Origin: Chryseosolibacter sp964493505
GTDB taxonomy: Bacteria; Bacteroidota; Bacteroidia; Cytophagales; Cyclobacteriaceae
Length of the DNA stretch: 64,000 nucleotides
Direction of reading: 5' to 3'
NCBI GenBank assembly: GCA_964493505.1
Contig: CAZBNP010000006.1
Location: forward strand, 62,001-126,000
In this document: positions 33,859 through 42,993 of the stretch, in pieces
Layout: every line of letters starts with the position of its first letter
How positions within the stretch are numbered: the stretch's first letter is position 1
Position numbers and translations under genes: made by a program
The notes under the pieces: generated by a model
Told to the model about the DNA's origin: nothing
The model's input: only the letters and a program-made list of their open reading frames with translations
Database searches by the model: none

Positions 33859-33904
33859 ATCATTGAGCAACTTTTCAATGATTCGTTGCCTCGGCAACGA
33901 GGCA
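33859..33904. repeat. two adjacent hairpins in the SDR/ogt intergenic region
   Basis: ATCATTGA at 33859-33866 and TCAATGAT at 33875-33882 form a perfect 8-bp stem with an 8-base loop. Five bases on, TGCCTCG (33887-33893) and CGAGGCA (33898-33904) form a 7-bp stem closed by a GCAA tetraloop. No T-run follows on the plus strand. The pair lies 29 bases before the ogt start and may be a dispersed repeat or a leader structure. Confidence 0.6.
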
Positions 33905-33932
33905 CAAGCATGGGAACGTACCCGCGTATTAT

Positions 33933-34412
33933 ATGACAGAAGGTCGCGATTATTTTTCTTCACCGGTCGGTGAACTGCTGATTTCCTCACGTGGAGACAA
34001 GATTACAGGTATCCACTTTCTGAAAGACAAGCGTCAGGAATCAGCGCCTGCGCCTGTCATCGATCAGTGTATCCGTGAGCTTGGCGAGTATTTCTCACGC
34101 GGGCGCAAATTCTTTGACGTCGAGCTTGAGCTCGACGGATCGCAATTTCAAAACAAAGTCTGGAATGAGTTACTGACCATTCCCTACGGGCAAACGATTT
34201 CCTATATGGAGCTGGCGATCCGAATTGGTGACATAAACAGTATACGTGCCGTTGGACTCGCGAACGGGCAGAACCCTATCGCCATCATAGTGCCTTGCCA
34301 TCGTATTATCGGAAAAGACGGTGATCTGGTGGGATACAGCGGAGGAATGGACAAGAAACTATGGTTGTTACAACACGAGGGCGCCTTTGCCGAGCAACTG
34401 AAGCTTTTCTAG
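33933..34412 (+). CDS. ogt: methylated-DNA--protein-cysteine methyltransferase
   Basis: This 159-residue suicide enzyme takes alkyl groups from O6-alkylguanine in DNA onto its own cysteine. The C-terminal domain has the complete family pattern: FQNKVWNELLTIPYGQTISY, RAVGLANGQNPIAIIVPCHR with the acceptor Cys, and GDLVGYSGGMDKKLWLLQHE. The N-terminal domain starts at YFSSPVGELLISSRGDKI. No Ada regulatory domain is present. It is divergent from the SDR gene; the 178-base intergenic region between them holds two hairpins at 33859-33904. The ATG at 33933 is the only good start. Confidence 0.96.
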   Translation: MTEGRDYFSSPVGELLISSRGDKITGIHFLKDKRQESAPAPVIDQCIRELGEYFSRGRKFFDVELELDGSQFQNKVWNELLTIPYGQTISYMELAIRIGDINSIRAVGLANGQNPIAIIVPCHRIIGKDGDLVGYSGGMDKKLWLLQHEGAFAEQLKLF

Positions 34413-34425
34413 CTCATGACTTCGC

Positions 34426-35862
34426 CTAGCTGGCGATGTGTATCTTGTATTCTTCATAGCGCGCCAGGATATCGCGGACGTAATTAATCGGTTCTTCACA
34501 CTTGCAATAACCTGCCGTCACAACCGGGTCGCGATAAAACTCCGGTTCAGACTTCTGAGTGAGGTAAAACTCGACATTGTCAAACCAAACCTGCGGATCT
34601 TTTCCATACTTTTCGGCAAGGCTTCGCGCGTCAACGACGTGGGAAAGGCCTGCATTGTAGGACGCCAGGATAAATTTTAGTCGCTCATTTGGATCGGGTA
34701 TCTTCTTCATCCAGTAATTCTGAAGAAAATTCAGGTAGCCGACACCCGCGCGAATATTCTGTCTTGGATCCTCCAGGTTGTGAGCGCCAAATTCGCTCGC
34801 CGTCCGGGGCATGAGTTGCATAAGCCCTTTGGCTCCTGCCCACGACTCGCCCTGCGGGAGGAACCGTGATTCCTGGTATATCAGCGCAGCAAGCAGCCGC
34901 CAGTCCCATCCCAACGAGCCTGCTCCGCGCCTGATAAGACTGTCAAAGGGAGACAGCATATTACCGCCCATCGACGAATAATCACTGGTCATCCTCACCA
35001 GCGACGTTCGTGGACTTCTGAAATAACGGTTATAAATGACCATAAAGGTGGCCTCTTTCTTAATGCCGGCAAGCCATTCATTCATCGCTTCCAGCAAATC
35101 GGGTGAATTCTTCCGTGTCGCCCAAGCTACCTGCTGCGCAACACTGATCGCCGTGCTGATATCCAGGTCAGGATAATATGAGGCATTAACACGCGCAAGC
35201 ATGTGGTCAGCCACGGTGTACTCGATCTCGCCATGCGCGACTTTTCGAATCAGAGACTCACTTTCAAGAGCGGACGAGTCATAAAGGATAACCACATCGC
35301 CGCCGATCTCCTCCGAGAGATGCCTGAGCCGTGTCTCGTAACTAGATCCTTCCAACACATAAACACGCTTTCCGATGAGATCGATAGGGTTGCGTATAAG
35401 CGTATCATTGATAGCATCCAGCGTCATCCGGCGCCAGTTGGCGGGTTTGCGTTGTACAAGTACCTGATGGGAATTGAAATGTGGCCTGCTGAACGAAACA
35501 TACTTGGTCCGCTCCTTTGTGATGGTCAGGGGAAACGCAATGACATCACCCACGCCTGTATTAACCTGATCGATCGCGCGATCGATCCCCGATGTGACAG
35601 TGATCTTCAAATCGACACCAATGTATTTCGCAAACAAGTTGAGGAGCTCGTACTCATAACCCATCGGCTCCCCCTTGTAGATAAAGTAACTGAGTGAATT
35701 GTTGTCGACCAACGCATTGATATATCCGCGTTCTTTTATCGCTGCCAGGTCCAGTTCAAGCTCGGGACCAGTGGCAAAGCGCATCCGGGTCGAGCGATCA
35801 CACGACGACAAAAGGGCAAAAAACAAGAGAAAGCCAGCAAAATGTCGAATCCGTAACACCAT
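34426..35862 (-). CDS. MltF-like lipoprotein: solute-binding domain plus lytic transglycosylase
   Basis: This 478-residue lipoprotein has a signal peptide ending in the lipobox LLSSC. A periplasmic solute-binding family-3 domain follows (about 45-270, LVDNNSLSYFIYKGEPMGYE, VIAFPLTITKERTKYV). Next is an SLT goose-lysozyme-like domain with the catalytic Glu in LIYQESRFLPQGESWAGAKG and GLMQLMPRTASEFG, then a C-terminal segment with ILASYNAGLSHV. This is the MltF (YfhD) layout: the binding domain regulates cleavage of peptidoglycan glycan strands. The frame is open to 35943, but I start at 35862 because the lipoprotein signal begins there. It is divergent from the M14 peptidase gene. Confidence 0.92.
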   Translation of the reverse strand: MVLRIRHFAGFLLFFALLSSCDRSTRMRFATGPELELDLAAIKERGYINALVDNNSLSYFIYKGEPMGYEYELLNLFAKYIGVDLKITVTSGIDRAIDQVNTGVGDVIAFPLTITKERTKYVSFSRPHFNSHQVLVQRKPANWRRMTLDAINDTLIRNPIDLIGKRVYVLEGSSYETRLRHLSEEIGGDVVILYDSSALESESLIRKVAHGEIEYTVADHMLARVNASYYPDLDISTAISVAQQVAWATRKNSPDLLEAMNEWLAGIKKEATFMVIYNRYFRSPRTSLVRMTSDYSSMGGNMLSPFDSLIRRGAGSLGWDWRLLAALIYQESRFLPQGESWAGAKGLMQLMPRTASEFGAHNLEDPRQNIRAGVGYLNFLQNYWMKKIPDPNERLKFILASYNAGLSHVVDARSLAEKYGKDPQVWFDNVEFYLTQKSEPEFYRDPVVTAGYCKCEEPINYVRDILARYEEYKIHIAS

Positions 35863-36030
35863 CACAGGTTTGAAAATTACTGATTCCGGTCCAAAGCAAA
35901 AAACGCTCAACACTATAGCTACAATCAACGCTGAAAATGGCAATTTTGTTCGACAGAACCCCGGGCTGTACCTGTGGACTTTCGACTACTATTGATTAAC
36001 ATTGTCGCTCAACGATAATATCCTAGCTAC

Positions 36031-38622
36031 ATGAGACTGACACTTTCGGGGATACTAAAAACGTCCATGATGACCTTTTCGGGCATCTTAACACTCTTCT
36101 TCTCAACAGGAATATGCCAGGCACAACCCGCCCTTTCATACTACCTGCCCGACGAAATCACCTACGACACTCTTATCCCCACACCACAATCAGTTATCGG
36201 CCATCAGGTCGGAGAGTACCACGTCACGCACGACAGATTAATTCAATACATGTATGCACTCGACAAGGCGTCCGATCGCATATCGCTTGAAGTCATCGGA
36301 TACACGCACGAGCAAAGACCCTTAATTCTGCTGACGATCACTTCACCCGATAATCATGACAACCTTGAATCGATCCGGACACAGCATGTGCAGCTTACCG
36401 ATCCTTCGCGCTCACAAAATCTGAATACCGCGTCAATGCCGGCCGTGTTCTACCTCGGGTGCAGTATCCACGGAAACGAACCGAGCGGCACGAATGCCGG
36501 ACTGTTGATTGCGTACTATCTGGCCGCCGCGCAAGGAGAAAAGATCGAAACTATGCTGAGGAATACAGTCATCCTCTTAGACCCAAGCTTTAATCCCGAC
36601 GGCCTCCAGCGGTTCGCCTCCTGGGTTAACTCGCGAAAGAGCAGGATGATCTCTCCGGACCCCAACGATATGGAGCACCGTGAACCCTGGCCCGGCGGAC
36701 GAACAAATCACTACTGGTTCGACCTGAACCGCGATTGGCTCGTGGCCCAGCAACCCGAGTCGGAAGCACGTATCAAAAAATTTCATGAGTGGAAACCAAA
36801 CCTGCTTACCGACCACCACGAGATGGGAACGAACAGCACCTTCTTCTTTCAGCCCGGTGTTCCCTCGCGTACTCATCCGCTGACACCGGCGAAAAACACC
36901 GAGCTCACCAGAAAGATCGGGACGTTCCACGCAAAAGCCCTCGACGCGATAGGCTCGCTCTACTTCACACAGGAAGGCTACGACGACTTCTATTATGGAA
37001 AGGGGTCAACATTTCCCGATATACAGGGCGCCGTTGGACTCCTTTTTGAGCAAGCCAGCTCACGCGGTCACCAACAGGAAAGTCAAAACGGTATCCTGAC
37101 TTTTCCCTTCACAATCCGGAACCAGTTCACTACTGCCATGAGCTCACTGGAAGCAGTCAATGCGTTGCGGCAGGAACTTCTCGACTACCAGCGTCAGTTC
37201 TACCTCGACGCCGCAGCAGAGAGCCGAAAGGAGCGCACAAAGGCGATCATCTTCGGATCACGAGACAAAGCAAGAGCCTATCACCTCGCTGAAATCATCG
37301 CCCGTCACGACATCGCGGTATTCCGCGCATCGGCCAATCACACCTTCGGTGGAAAAAATTTCGACGCTGTGTCAAGCTTTATTGTACCCGTCAATCAACC
37401 ACAGTACAGGCTTCTGAAAAGCATGTTTGAAACAAGAACAGAATTCAGGGACAGCATCTTCTACGACGTATCCAGCTGGACATTGCCGCTGGCCGCGGGC
37501 GTTGAGTACGAAGAACTCAGATCAATTCCGGCACCCGGCGAACGAATCACAGATTTTTCAATCCCCGCGGGAACGCTTATCGGCAACCGAAGTGAATACG
37601 CCTACGCTTTTGAGCCGACGGGATACTATGTTCCGCGGACTCTTTATCGCCTTCTAAAAGAAGATGTACTGGTAAAGGTCGCTACTGAGTCGTTCAACCA
37701 CACAAGTGGAAAAAAATTCGGGCCCGGATCAATCCTGATCCCGCTCACGGGACAGAAAAAAACGACGCAGCAGATCGGGTATATCATCAATGAGATCATG
37801 CGCGAAGACGGCATCGACGTCTATTCATTCGAAACCGGACTCGACTATAAGGGTGTCAGTCTCGGAAGCAACTCTTTCAGGATCGTTCAAAAACCTGAGA
37901 TCGCTGTGTTAGTCGGCGACGGGGTTACGTCCAACGATGCCGGTGAAATCTGGCACCTGCTCGACACGAGGTTCGAGATCCCGGTGACCATGATGCCCCT
38001 GCAGGTGTTCAATTCAGCCGACATCAGCCGGTACAATACGATCATTTTTCCCCAGGGAACTTATAACAGTATTTCCGATACGGCACTCGAAAAGCTCAAG
38101 GTATGGATCCGCGCAGGCGGCACTGTGATCGGTCTGGAGAACGCCCTCAACTGGTTTCAGTCGGCCGGTCTGGGTAAGTTCGAAATGAAAAAATCCGATG
38201 ACAAACAAAGGGGACAACCCACGCGCCCTTACGCAGAGATCGGCCCAACGCGCGGCGCACAGACAACCGGAGGCGCCATTTTGGAAGCGACCGTAGATCT
38301 CACGCATCCGCTACTGTACGGCTACTATCGCAATTCGCTCCCCATCTTTAAAGGAAACAATCTCTACCTGGAAAAGTCCGGGAATATTTTTGCGAACCCA
38401 ATCACGTTCACGCAAAATCCATTGCTGAGCGGCTACATCTCAAAACCGAATTACGAAAAAGCGAAGGGAGCATCCATAGCAGGTGTAAGCGTTATGGGGC
38501 GCGGCCGCGTTATCGGGTTCACTGAAAATCTGACATTACGCGCTTTCTGGTTTGGCACCAACAAAGTGCTGATGAACGCAATCTATTACGGACCGGTGAT
38601 TGACGCGCGGTCAGCGCGTTGA
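36031..38622 (+). CDS. secreted M14-family zinc carboxypeptidase
   Basis: This 863-residue exported peptidase has a signal peptide (ILTLFFSTGICQA) and a metallocarboxypeptidase domain (about 60-390). The zinc-binding His and Glu are in YLGCSIHGNEPSGTNAG, and a later His is available in LLTDHHEMGTNSTFFF, with DLNRDWLVAQQPESEA nearby. Beyond it lies about 450 residues of beta-rich sequence including a GATase-like segment (IAVLVGDGVTSNDAGEIWHL) seen in long M14 peptidases of Bacteroidota. Preference for peptide or peptidoglycan substrates is unknown. The last 12 bases overlap the convergent hemB. Confidence 0.92.
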   Translation: MRLTLSGILKTSMMTFSGILTLFFSTGICQAQPALSYYLPDEITYDTLIPTPQSVIGHQVGEYHVTHDRLIQYMYALDKASDRISLEVIGYTHEQRPLILLTITSPDNHDNLESIRTQHVQLTDPSRSQNLNTASMPAVFYLGCSIHGNEPSGTNAGLLIAYYLAAAQGEKIETMLRNTVILLDPSFNPDGLQRFASWVNSRKSRMISPDPNDMEHREPWPGGRTNHYWFDLNRDWLVAQQPESEARIKKFHEWKPNLLTDHHEMGTNSTFFFQPGVPSRTHPLTPAKNTELTRKIGTFHAKALDAIGSLYFTQEGYDDFYYGKGSTFPDIQGAVGLLFEQASSRGHQQESQNGILTFPFTIRNQFTTAMSSLEAVNALRQELLDYQRQFYLDAAAESRKERTKAIIFGSRDKARAYHLAEIIARHDIAVFRASANHTFGGKNFDAVSSFIVPVNQPQYRLLKSMFETRTEFRDSIFYDVSSWTLPLAAGVEYEELRSIPAPGERITDFSIPAGTLIGNRSEYAYAFEPTGYYVPRTLYRLLKEDVLVKVATESFNHTSGKKFGPGSILIPLTGQKKTTQQIGYIINEIMREDGIDVYSFETGLDYKGVSLGSNSFRIVQKPEIAVLVGDGVTSNDAGEIWHLLDTRFEIPVTMMPLQVFNSADISRYNTIIFPQGTYNSISDTALEKLKVWIRAGGTVIGLENALNWFQSAGLGKFEMKKSDDKQRGQPTRPYAEIGPTRGAQTTGGAILEATVDLTHPLLYGYYRNSLPIFKGNNLYLEKSGNIFANPITFTQNPLLSGYISKPNYEKAKGASIAGVSVMGRGRVIGFTENLTLRAFWFGTNKVLMNAIYYGPVIDARSAR

Positions 38623-39582
38623 CGCCTTTGCGAACTCTTTGGCAAAATACGTCAATATGACGTCGGCCCCCGCCCGTTTCATGCTGAGCAGTGTCTCGTG
38701 AATAACTCGCGGCCCATCAAGCCAACCGTTCAAAGCCGCGGCCTTGATCATGGAGTACTCACCGCTCACGTTGTAAGCGGCAATCGGCAGATCGGAGTGC
38801 TGCTTTAAGAGTGAGATCACATCCAGATAAGCCAGCGCAGGCTTTACCATCAGGAAGTCGGCGCCTTCTGCCGCATCAAGCTCTGCTTCAATCAGCGCTT
38901 CACGCTGATTGGCTGGATTCATCTGGTAAGTTTTTTTGTCGCCGAATTTGGGTGCCGAGTCGAGCGCATCCCGGAACGGATTGTAAAACGCACTGGCATA
39001 CTTGGCAGTATAGCTCATGATGGAGACGTCCTTGAACCCGTTGGTATCGAGCACCCCGCGAATGTAGCCGACACGCCCGTCCATCATATCGGACGGACCG
39101 ATAATATCGATGCCGGTTGAGGCTTGCGCGAGGGCCATTCTCCCGAGAATTTCCAGTGTCTCATCATTGAGTATGCGGCCATCCCTGACAACACCATCAT
39201 GGCCGTCTGAACTGTAGGGATCCATCGCTACGTCTGTCATAATACAGGCTTCCGGAAAATACTCCTTCACCTGCCGCAGTGCCTTGAGGTAGAAAAACTC
39301 CGGGTCATAACTTTTTGTCGCGGCCGGGTCCTTGAACTGATCTTCAACAGCGGGGAAGATATCGAACGCGCGGATACCGAGATCCATACACTCCTCCACT
39401 TCCTTCAGCATCAGGTCCGCGGAATACCGGAAGATGCCTGGCATCGAAGCGACCTCCGTTCGCTTATTTGTCCCGTCGATGAGAAAGAGCGGCAGGATCA
39501 GGTCCCTGGTCGTTACGCTGACTTCTTCAACCATATCTCGGATGACCTGGCTTTTTCGGTTTCTTCTCGGACGGCGTAGCAT
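38611..39582 (-). CDS. hemB: porphobilinogen synthase (delta-aminolevulinate dehydratase)
   Basis: HemB condenses two 5-aminolevulinate molecules to porphobilinogen in tetrapyrrole synthesis. The 323-residue protein has the N-terminal RRPRRNRKSQVIRDMV, the two Schiff-base lysines in SYTAKYASAFYNPFRDA and FLMVKPALAYLD, and VYSM-type ending VSGEYSMIKAAALNGW. The metal loop reads DVAMDPYSSDGHDGVV with Asp/Ser in place of the Cys triad, so it should be the magnesium-dependent, zinc-free type. It starts 33 bases after the DUF2520 gene with a TAACTTTG element between, so it can be read alone or with prmC and the DUF2520 gene. Confidence 0.96.
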   Translation of the reverse strand: MLRRPRRNRKSQVIRDMVEEVSVTTRDLILPLFLIDGTNKRTEVASMPGIFRYSADLMLKEVEECMDLGIRAFDIFPAVEDQFKDPAATKSYDPEFFYLKALRQVKEYFPEACIMTDVAMDPYSSDGHDGVVRDGRILNDETLEILGRMALAQASTGIDIIGPSDMMDGRVGYIRGVLDTNGFKDVSIMSYTAKYASAFYNPFRDALDSAPKFGDKKTYQMNPANQREALIEAELDAAEGADFLMVKPALAYLDVISLLKQHSDLPIAAYNVSGEYSMIKAAALNGWLDGPRVIHETLLSMKRAGADVILTYFAKEFAKASTR

Positions 39583-39610
39583 ATCAGTTATCGGTTAGTG
39601 CATTCAGGTG

Positions 39611-39618
39611 CAAAGTTA
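39611..39618 (-). promoter_or_regulatory. -7 promoter element of hemB
   Basis: The minus strand reads TAACTTTG, an exact TAnnTTTG match, 28 bases before the hemB ATG. Its first bases coincide with the TAA stop of the DUF2520 gene, so this would be a promoter internal to the operon. Confidence 0.5.
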
Positions 39619-40389
39619 GGAATATCGATCGACGATATTTTGGCTGATAACACGATAAATTTCCGCTATTGCTTTTTCGTTCTTAAGCATTTCCATGTGC
39701 ATATCCAGAATCTGCAGGTCGCCGCGCCGCGCGGGGCCGGTTTGCGAGGCTTCCGGTCCTATCGTCAGAGCTTTGTTGACGGTTTCGAGGATCAAGGGTT
39801 TCAGCCAGTCGAAATCAAGTTTGTTTCCAGTCATGATATCGCGCGAAAGCGTCAGCATGTGGTTGGTGAAGTTCGAACCGAACATCGCCGCGAGATGCAA
39901 AGCCTTCCTGTCTTCGGATGAGACTTTATTCACTTTCCGGCTAATTGCCCTGGCAGCTGCCAGCAACACCCGGCTCGTCTCTTCGCTGTTGCCTTCCACC
40001 AGTATCAGAGTTTCATTGAAATCCACCCTCCGTGTCTTTGAGAACGTCTGAAAAGGGTAAAAAACCCCCAGCCGCGAAGTTGCAGCATCCTCAAGCAAGC
40101 TCAGCGGCTGGCTTCCGGATGTGTGCACTACTATCGCATCGTCGGGCAGAACGATCTCCCGGACAACCTCCACAATGGCCTCGTCGGGCACCGCGATGAA
40201 AAACAGGCGCGAGCTACTGCCGGAGAAATCGAGCGAAGAGCAAACCGCAGCATTGTACAAACGCCCCACCAACGCACCGGCATTACGCGATTGAGGGCTG
40301 TACACCTCACGCACCGGGTAGCCAGCGTTGTCAAGAGCCGGCGCAAGGTGCCATGCAAGATTTCCAGAACCAATAAATGAAACCTCCAT
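39616..40389 (-). CDS. Rossmann-fold DUF2520 protein
   Basis: This 257-residue cytoplasmic protein resembles the NADP-dependent ketopantoate-reductase/pyrroline-carboxylate-reductase fold. The N-terminus VSFIGSGNLAWHLAPALDNA is a Rossmann motif; DDAIVVHTSGSQPLSLLED and RLGVFYPFQTFSK are typical of the Rossmann-like plus DUF2520 arrangement; the helical C-terminal half carries QTGPARRGDLQILDMHM. The reaction catalysed is not known. It lies between prmC (22-base gap) and hemB (33-base gap) on the same strand. Confidence 0.85.
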   Translation of the reverse strand: MEVSFIGSGNLAWHLAPALDNAGYPVREVYSPQSRNAGALVGRLYNAAVCSSLDFSGSSSRLFFIAVPDEAIVEVVREIVLPDDAIVVHTSGSQPLSLLEDAATSRLGVFYPFQTFSKTRRVDFNETLILVEGNSEETSRVLLAAARAISRKVNKVSSEDRKALHLAAMFGSNFTNHMLTLSRDIMTGNKLDFDWLKPLILETVNKALTIGPEASQTGPARRGDLQILDMHMEMLKNEKAIAEIYRVISQNIVDRYS

Positions 40390-40411
40390 ATAATTGATTA
40401 TTTGAACTGAC

Positions 40412-41269
40412 TTACCGACCCCCGACCACCACTCTCCCCTTACCCGACAGATCGCGAATGAGTTTCACGTCGTTCCATCCATCGTCGCGCAGGAGTTGAC
40501 AGACCTCCCGCCCGAATCTCTCGTTGATCTCCAGGGCAAGCAACCCCCCGCGATTCAACGCACTCCCCGCTTTTACGGATATCGCCTTGTAGAATATCAG
40601 CGGATCGTCATCCGGCACAAACAAAGCATTGTCCGGCTCAAAGTCCAACACCCGGCGGTGCATACTACTGCTTTCAGCGGCAGCAATGTACGGAGGATTA
40701 CTGACCACCACACGCAGATCTGTCACAGGGATGATATCGTTTAGAATATCTGTGTGAAAGAAGTTTACGTATGCTCCATGATGCCGCGCGTTTTCTTTTG
40801 CTACAGCAAGGGCATCGGCACTGAAGTCGACGCCGAACACCTCCGCACCCGGCCACTCAAGAGCTAACGTGATAGCTATACAGCCACTACCCGTACCGAT
40901 GTCGAGTATGCCGGTTGATCCTCCGGGCGATTGAGATTGCTTCCAGTCGAGCACAGTCCGCACCAGCTCCTCCGTTTCCGGTCTTGGTATCAATACCGAA
41001 TTATCCACTTTGAAAATACGTCCGTAAAAAAACGCTTCCCCCAGAATATACTGAACAGGCTCATGATTGTTTATCCGCGTCACATAGCCGTCGATCAACC
41101 GCGAAATCCCGGTTGTCAACGCGACCTCTTTTCCTGCCATGATATCCGATCGCGCTATATCAAACAGCTTCTCCAGCAGCAGCGCAACAATCGCCTGCAT
41201 TTCTGGCAGATCGTCGTGCAACGCAACCCGGGCCACGAGCTCATTAAACAGTTCCTTCGAATTCTTCAT
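40412..41269 (-). CDS. prmC: peptide chain release factor N5-glutamine methyltransferase
   Basis: PrmC methylates the GGQ glutamine of release factors RF1 and RF2, which is needed for efficient termination. The 285-residue protein has the helical N-terminal domain (residues 1-75), the SAM-binding ILDIGTGSGCIAITLALEWP, and the substrate-binding NPPY in VVSNPPYIAAAESSSM, plus the linker YILGEAFFYGRIFKVDNSVL and IPRPETEELV. The frame is open to 41341, but the ATG at 41269 starts where the family does. It is divergent from ribD with a 130-base gap and probably heads the prmC-DUF2520-hemB unit. Confidence 0.94.
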   Translation of the reverse strand: MKNSKELFNELVARVALHDDLPEMQAIVALLLEKLFDIARSDIMAGKEVALTTGISRLIDGYVTRINNHEPVQYILGEAFFYGRIFKVDNSVLIPRPETEELVRTVLDWKQSQSPGGSTGILDIGTGSGCIAITLALEWPGAEVFGVDFSADALAVAKENARHHGAYVNFFHTDILNDIIPVTDLRVVVSNPPYIAAAESSSMHRRVLDFEPDNALFVPDDDPLIFYKAISVKAGSALNRGGLLALEINERFGREVCQLLRDDGWNDVKLIRDLSGKGRVVVGGR

Positions 41270-41399
41270 GACCACGGTTCCATTGTCTTTGATTTCTGCA
41301 AAGGAGGAGAATTGTAGCGAAAACCAGAACCCGATCGACAAAAATCAGCGATCGAAATTGTCTATTATCCGTCGAGGCATTAAAAACCTTGCTACCTTC

Positions 41400-42479
41400 A
41401 TGCCGATTATGTCATCAAAAAACGCAGAATATCCCGCCGGTCTGGCCGAACGCCGCGCTCACGAGGTTTACATGCGCCGCGCGATCGAACTCGCCCGAAT
41501 CGGTTCCGGCAACGTCAGCCCGAATCCGCTGGTGGGATCGGTGGCTGTGTACAACGACCGGGTTATCGGAGAAGGGTGGCATAAGCAGTATGGCGGTCCT
41601 CATGCTGAAGTCAATGCCATTGAAGATGTGAAAGAACGCAGCCTGCTCAAAGACTGTACGCTGTATGTCAACCTCGAACCATGCTCACATACGGGAAAGA
41701 CGCCCCCCTGCGCCGACATGATTATCGGTCTCGGTATTCAGCACGTCGTTGTCGCCAACCAGGATCCCAATCCGGTGGTAGCGGGAAATGGCATCCGGAA
41801 AATGCGTGAAGCCGGCATCCGCGTCACAACAGGCATACTCGCGCACGAGGCGTACCAGCTTAACAGGCGCTTCTTTACCTATATGCAAAGATCACGGCCC
41901 CATATCATTTTGAAGTGGGCCGAGACCGCCGACGGGTTCATCGCAAGAGAAAATTATGACTCCCGATGGATCAGCGACGAATACTCCCGCCAGCTCGTAC
42001 ACAAATGGCGAGCGGAAGAAGATGCCATCCTCGTTGGATCAGGCACAGCAAGACATGACAACCCTTCGCTGAATGTGAGAAACTGGACCGGACGAGATCC
42101 GGTACGCGTAGTGATAGACCGGCATCTACGACTCCATTCCGACCTCAATCTTTTTGACAGGAAGCAGAGGACAATCTGTTACAACCTCGCGAAAGATGAA
42201 GCGCGTGAGAATCTTCTTTACGTAAAGGTGCCTGAATCGGACCTGCCCGAATCGATTGTAAAGCACCTGTTCTCAGAGAAAATTCAATCCGTGATAGTCG
42301 AGGGGGGCGCTCAGATACTTAAGAGTTTCATCGAAGCGGACCTTTGGGATGAGGCCCGAATCTTTATTTCGCCCAAAACGTTTGAGAAGGGGATACCGGC
42401 GCCAGCGATCAGAGGTAAATCAAACGATCCGGTGAAGTTGTCGAGTGACTGGCTCAGGATTATTGAACGTGTACAATAA
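41400..42479 (+). CDS. ribD: riboflavin biosynthesis deaminase/reductase RibD
   Basis: This bifunctional 359-residue enzyme carries out two steps of riboflavin synthesis: deamination of diaminohydroxyphosphoribosylaminopyrimidine, then reduction of the ribosyl side chain. The N-terminal deaminase domain has the zinc ligands in GGPHAEVNAIEDV and LEPCSHTGKTPPCADMI. The C-terminal reductase domain starts near RPHIILKWAETADGFIA and contains WISDEYSRQLVHKWRAEEDA and SVIVEGGAQILKSFIE. The frame is open far upstream across prmC, but the homology starts after 41400; ATGs at 41400 and 41409 are both possible. The next gene encodes free methionine-sulfoxide reductase, 25 bases on. Confidence 0.94.
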   Translation: MPIMSSKNAEYPAGLAERRAHEVYMRRAIELARIGSGNVSPNPLVGSVAVYNDRVIGEGWHKQYGGPHAEVNAIEDVKERSLLKDCTLYVNLEPCSHTGKTPPCADMIIGLGIQHVVVANQDPNPVVAGNGIRKMREAGIRVTTGILAHEAYQLNRRFFTYMQRSRPHIILKWAETADGFIARENYDSRWISDEYSRQLVHKWRAEEDAILVGSGTARHDNPSLNVRNWTGRDPVRVVIDRHLRLHSDLNLFDRKQRTICYNLAKDEARENLLYVKVPESDLPESIVKHLFSEKIQSVIVEGGAQILKSFIEADLWDEARIFISPKTFEKGIPAPAIRGKSNDPVKLSSDWLRIIERVQ

Positions 42480-42504
42480 AAAATAATTTGAATTGGCCGA
42501 ACTC

Positions 42505-42987
42505 ATGGCAGAAGACCTGATCGTATCATCATCGCCTGAAAAGCGAACTCGTTATCAAACACTATTGCCGCAGTTAAAGGCGATTGTAGAGGGCGAACCC
42601 GACCTGGTTGCCAACCTTTCCAATCTGGCCGCCGCATTGAAGCAAACAATGAACTTCTTTTGGGTGGGGTTCTATATTGTCAGGGAAAATCAATTGGTTC
42701 TTGGGCCGTTTCAGGGCCCGGTAGCCTGTACGCGCATCGACTTCGGTAAAGGAGTGTGTGGCACTTCATGGAAAGAAGGCCGGGCAATAGTTGTTCCGAA
42801 CGTCGATAAGTTTCCGGGACATATTGCATGCAACACTGCCTCTCGCTCGGAAATTGTCGTGCCCGCGTTTCGAAACGGCGAAGTCGCAATGGTGCTGGAT
42901 GTTGACAGCGACCGCCCGGACGACTTCAATGCCGACGATGAAGAATTCCTCGGCAAGGTCATGAGGATTGTTGAACAATTATTGTAA
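42505..42987 (+). CDS. free methionine-(R)-sulfoxide reductase (GAF domain)
   Basis: This 160-residue single-GAF-domain enzyme reduces free L-methionine-(R)-sulfoxide back to methionine with thioredoxin. The three catalytic cysteines are present as Cys 75, Cys 85 and Cys 109 (PVACTRIDFGKGVCGTSW and PGHIACNTASRSEIVVP), with the same spacing of 10 and 24 as Cys 84, 94 and 118 of the E. coli enzyme. The segment MNFFWVGFYIVRENQLVLGP and the final DVDSDRPDDFNADDEEFL fit the family. I prefer the ATG at 42505 to a TTG at 42493. It abuts the MutS-like gene with no spacer, so the two are probably co-translated. Confidence 0.95.
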   Translation: MAEDLIVSSSPEKRTRYQTLLPQLKAIVEGEPDLVANLSNLAAALKQTMNFFWVGFYIVRENQLVLGPFQGPVACTRIDFGKGVCGTSWKEGRAIVVPNVDKFPGHIACNTASRSEIVVPAFRNGEVAMVLDVDSDRPDDFNADDEEFLGKVMRIVEQLL

Positions 42988-42993
42988 GTGTAC

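Noticed and set aside
33637..33990. 117-codon minus-strand frame across the SDR/ogt gap
   Set aside because: It overlaps the SDR coding region in another frame and the divergent ogt start; composition is unlike a protein.
41139..41399. Upstream extension of the ribD frame
   Set aside because: This stretch reads antisense through prmC and has no similarity to RibD; ribD motifs begin after 41400.
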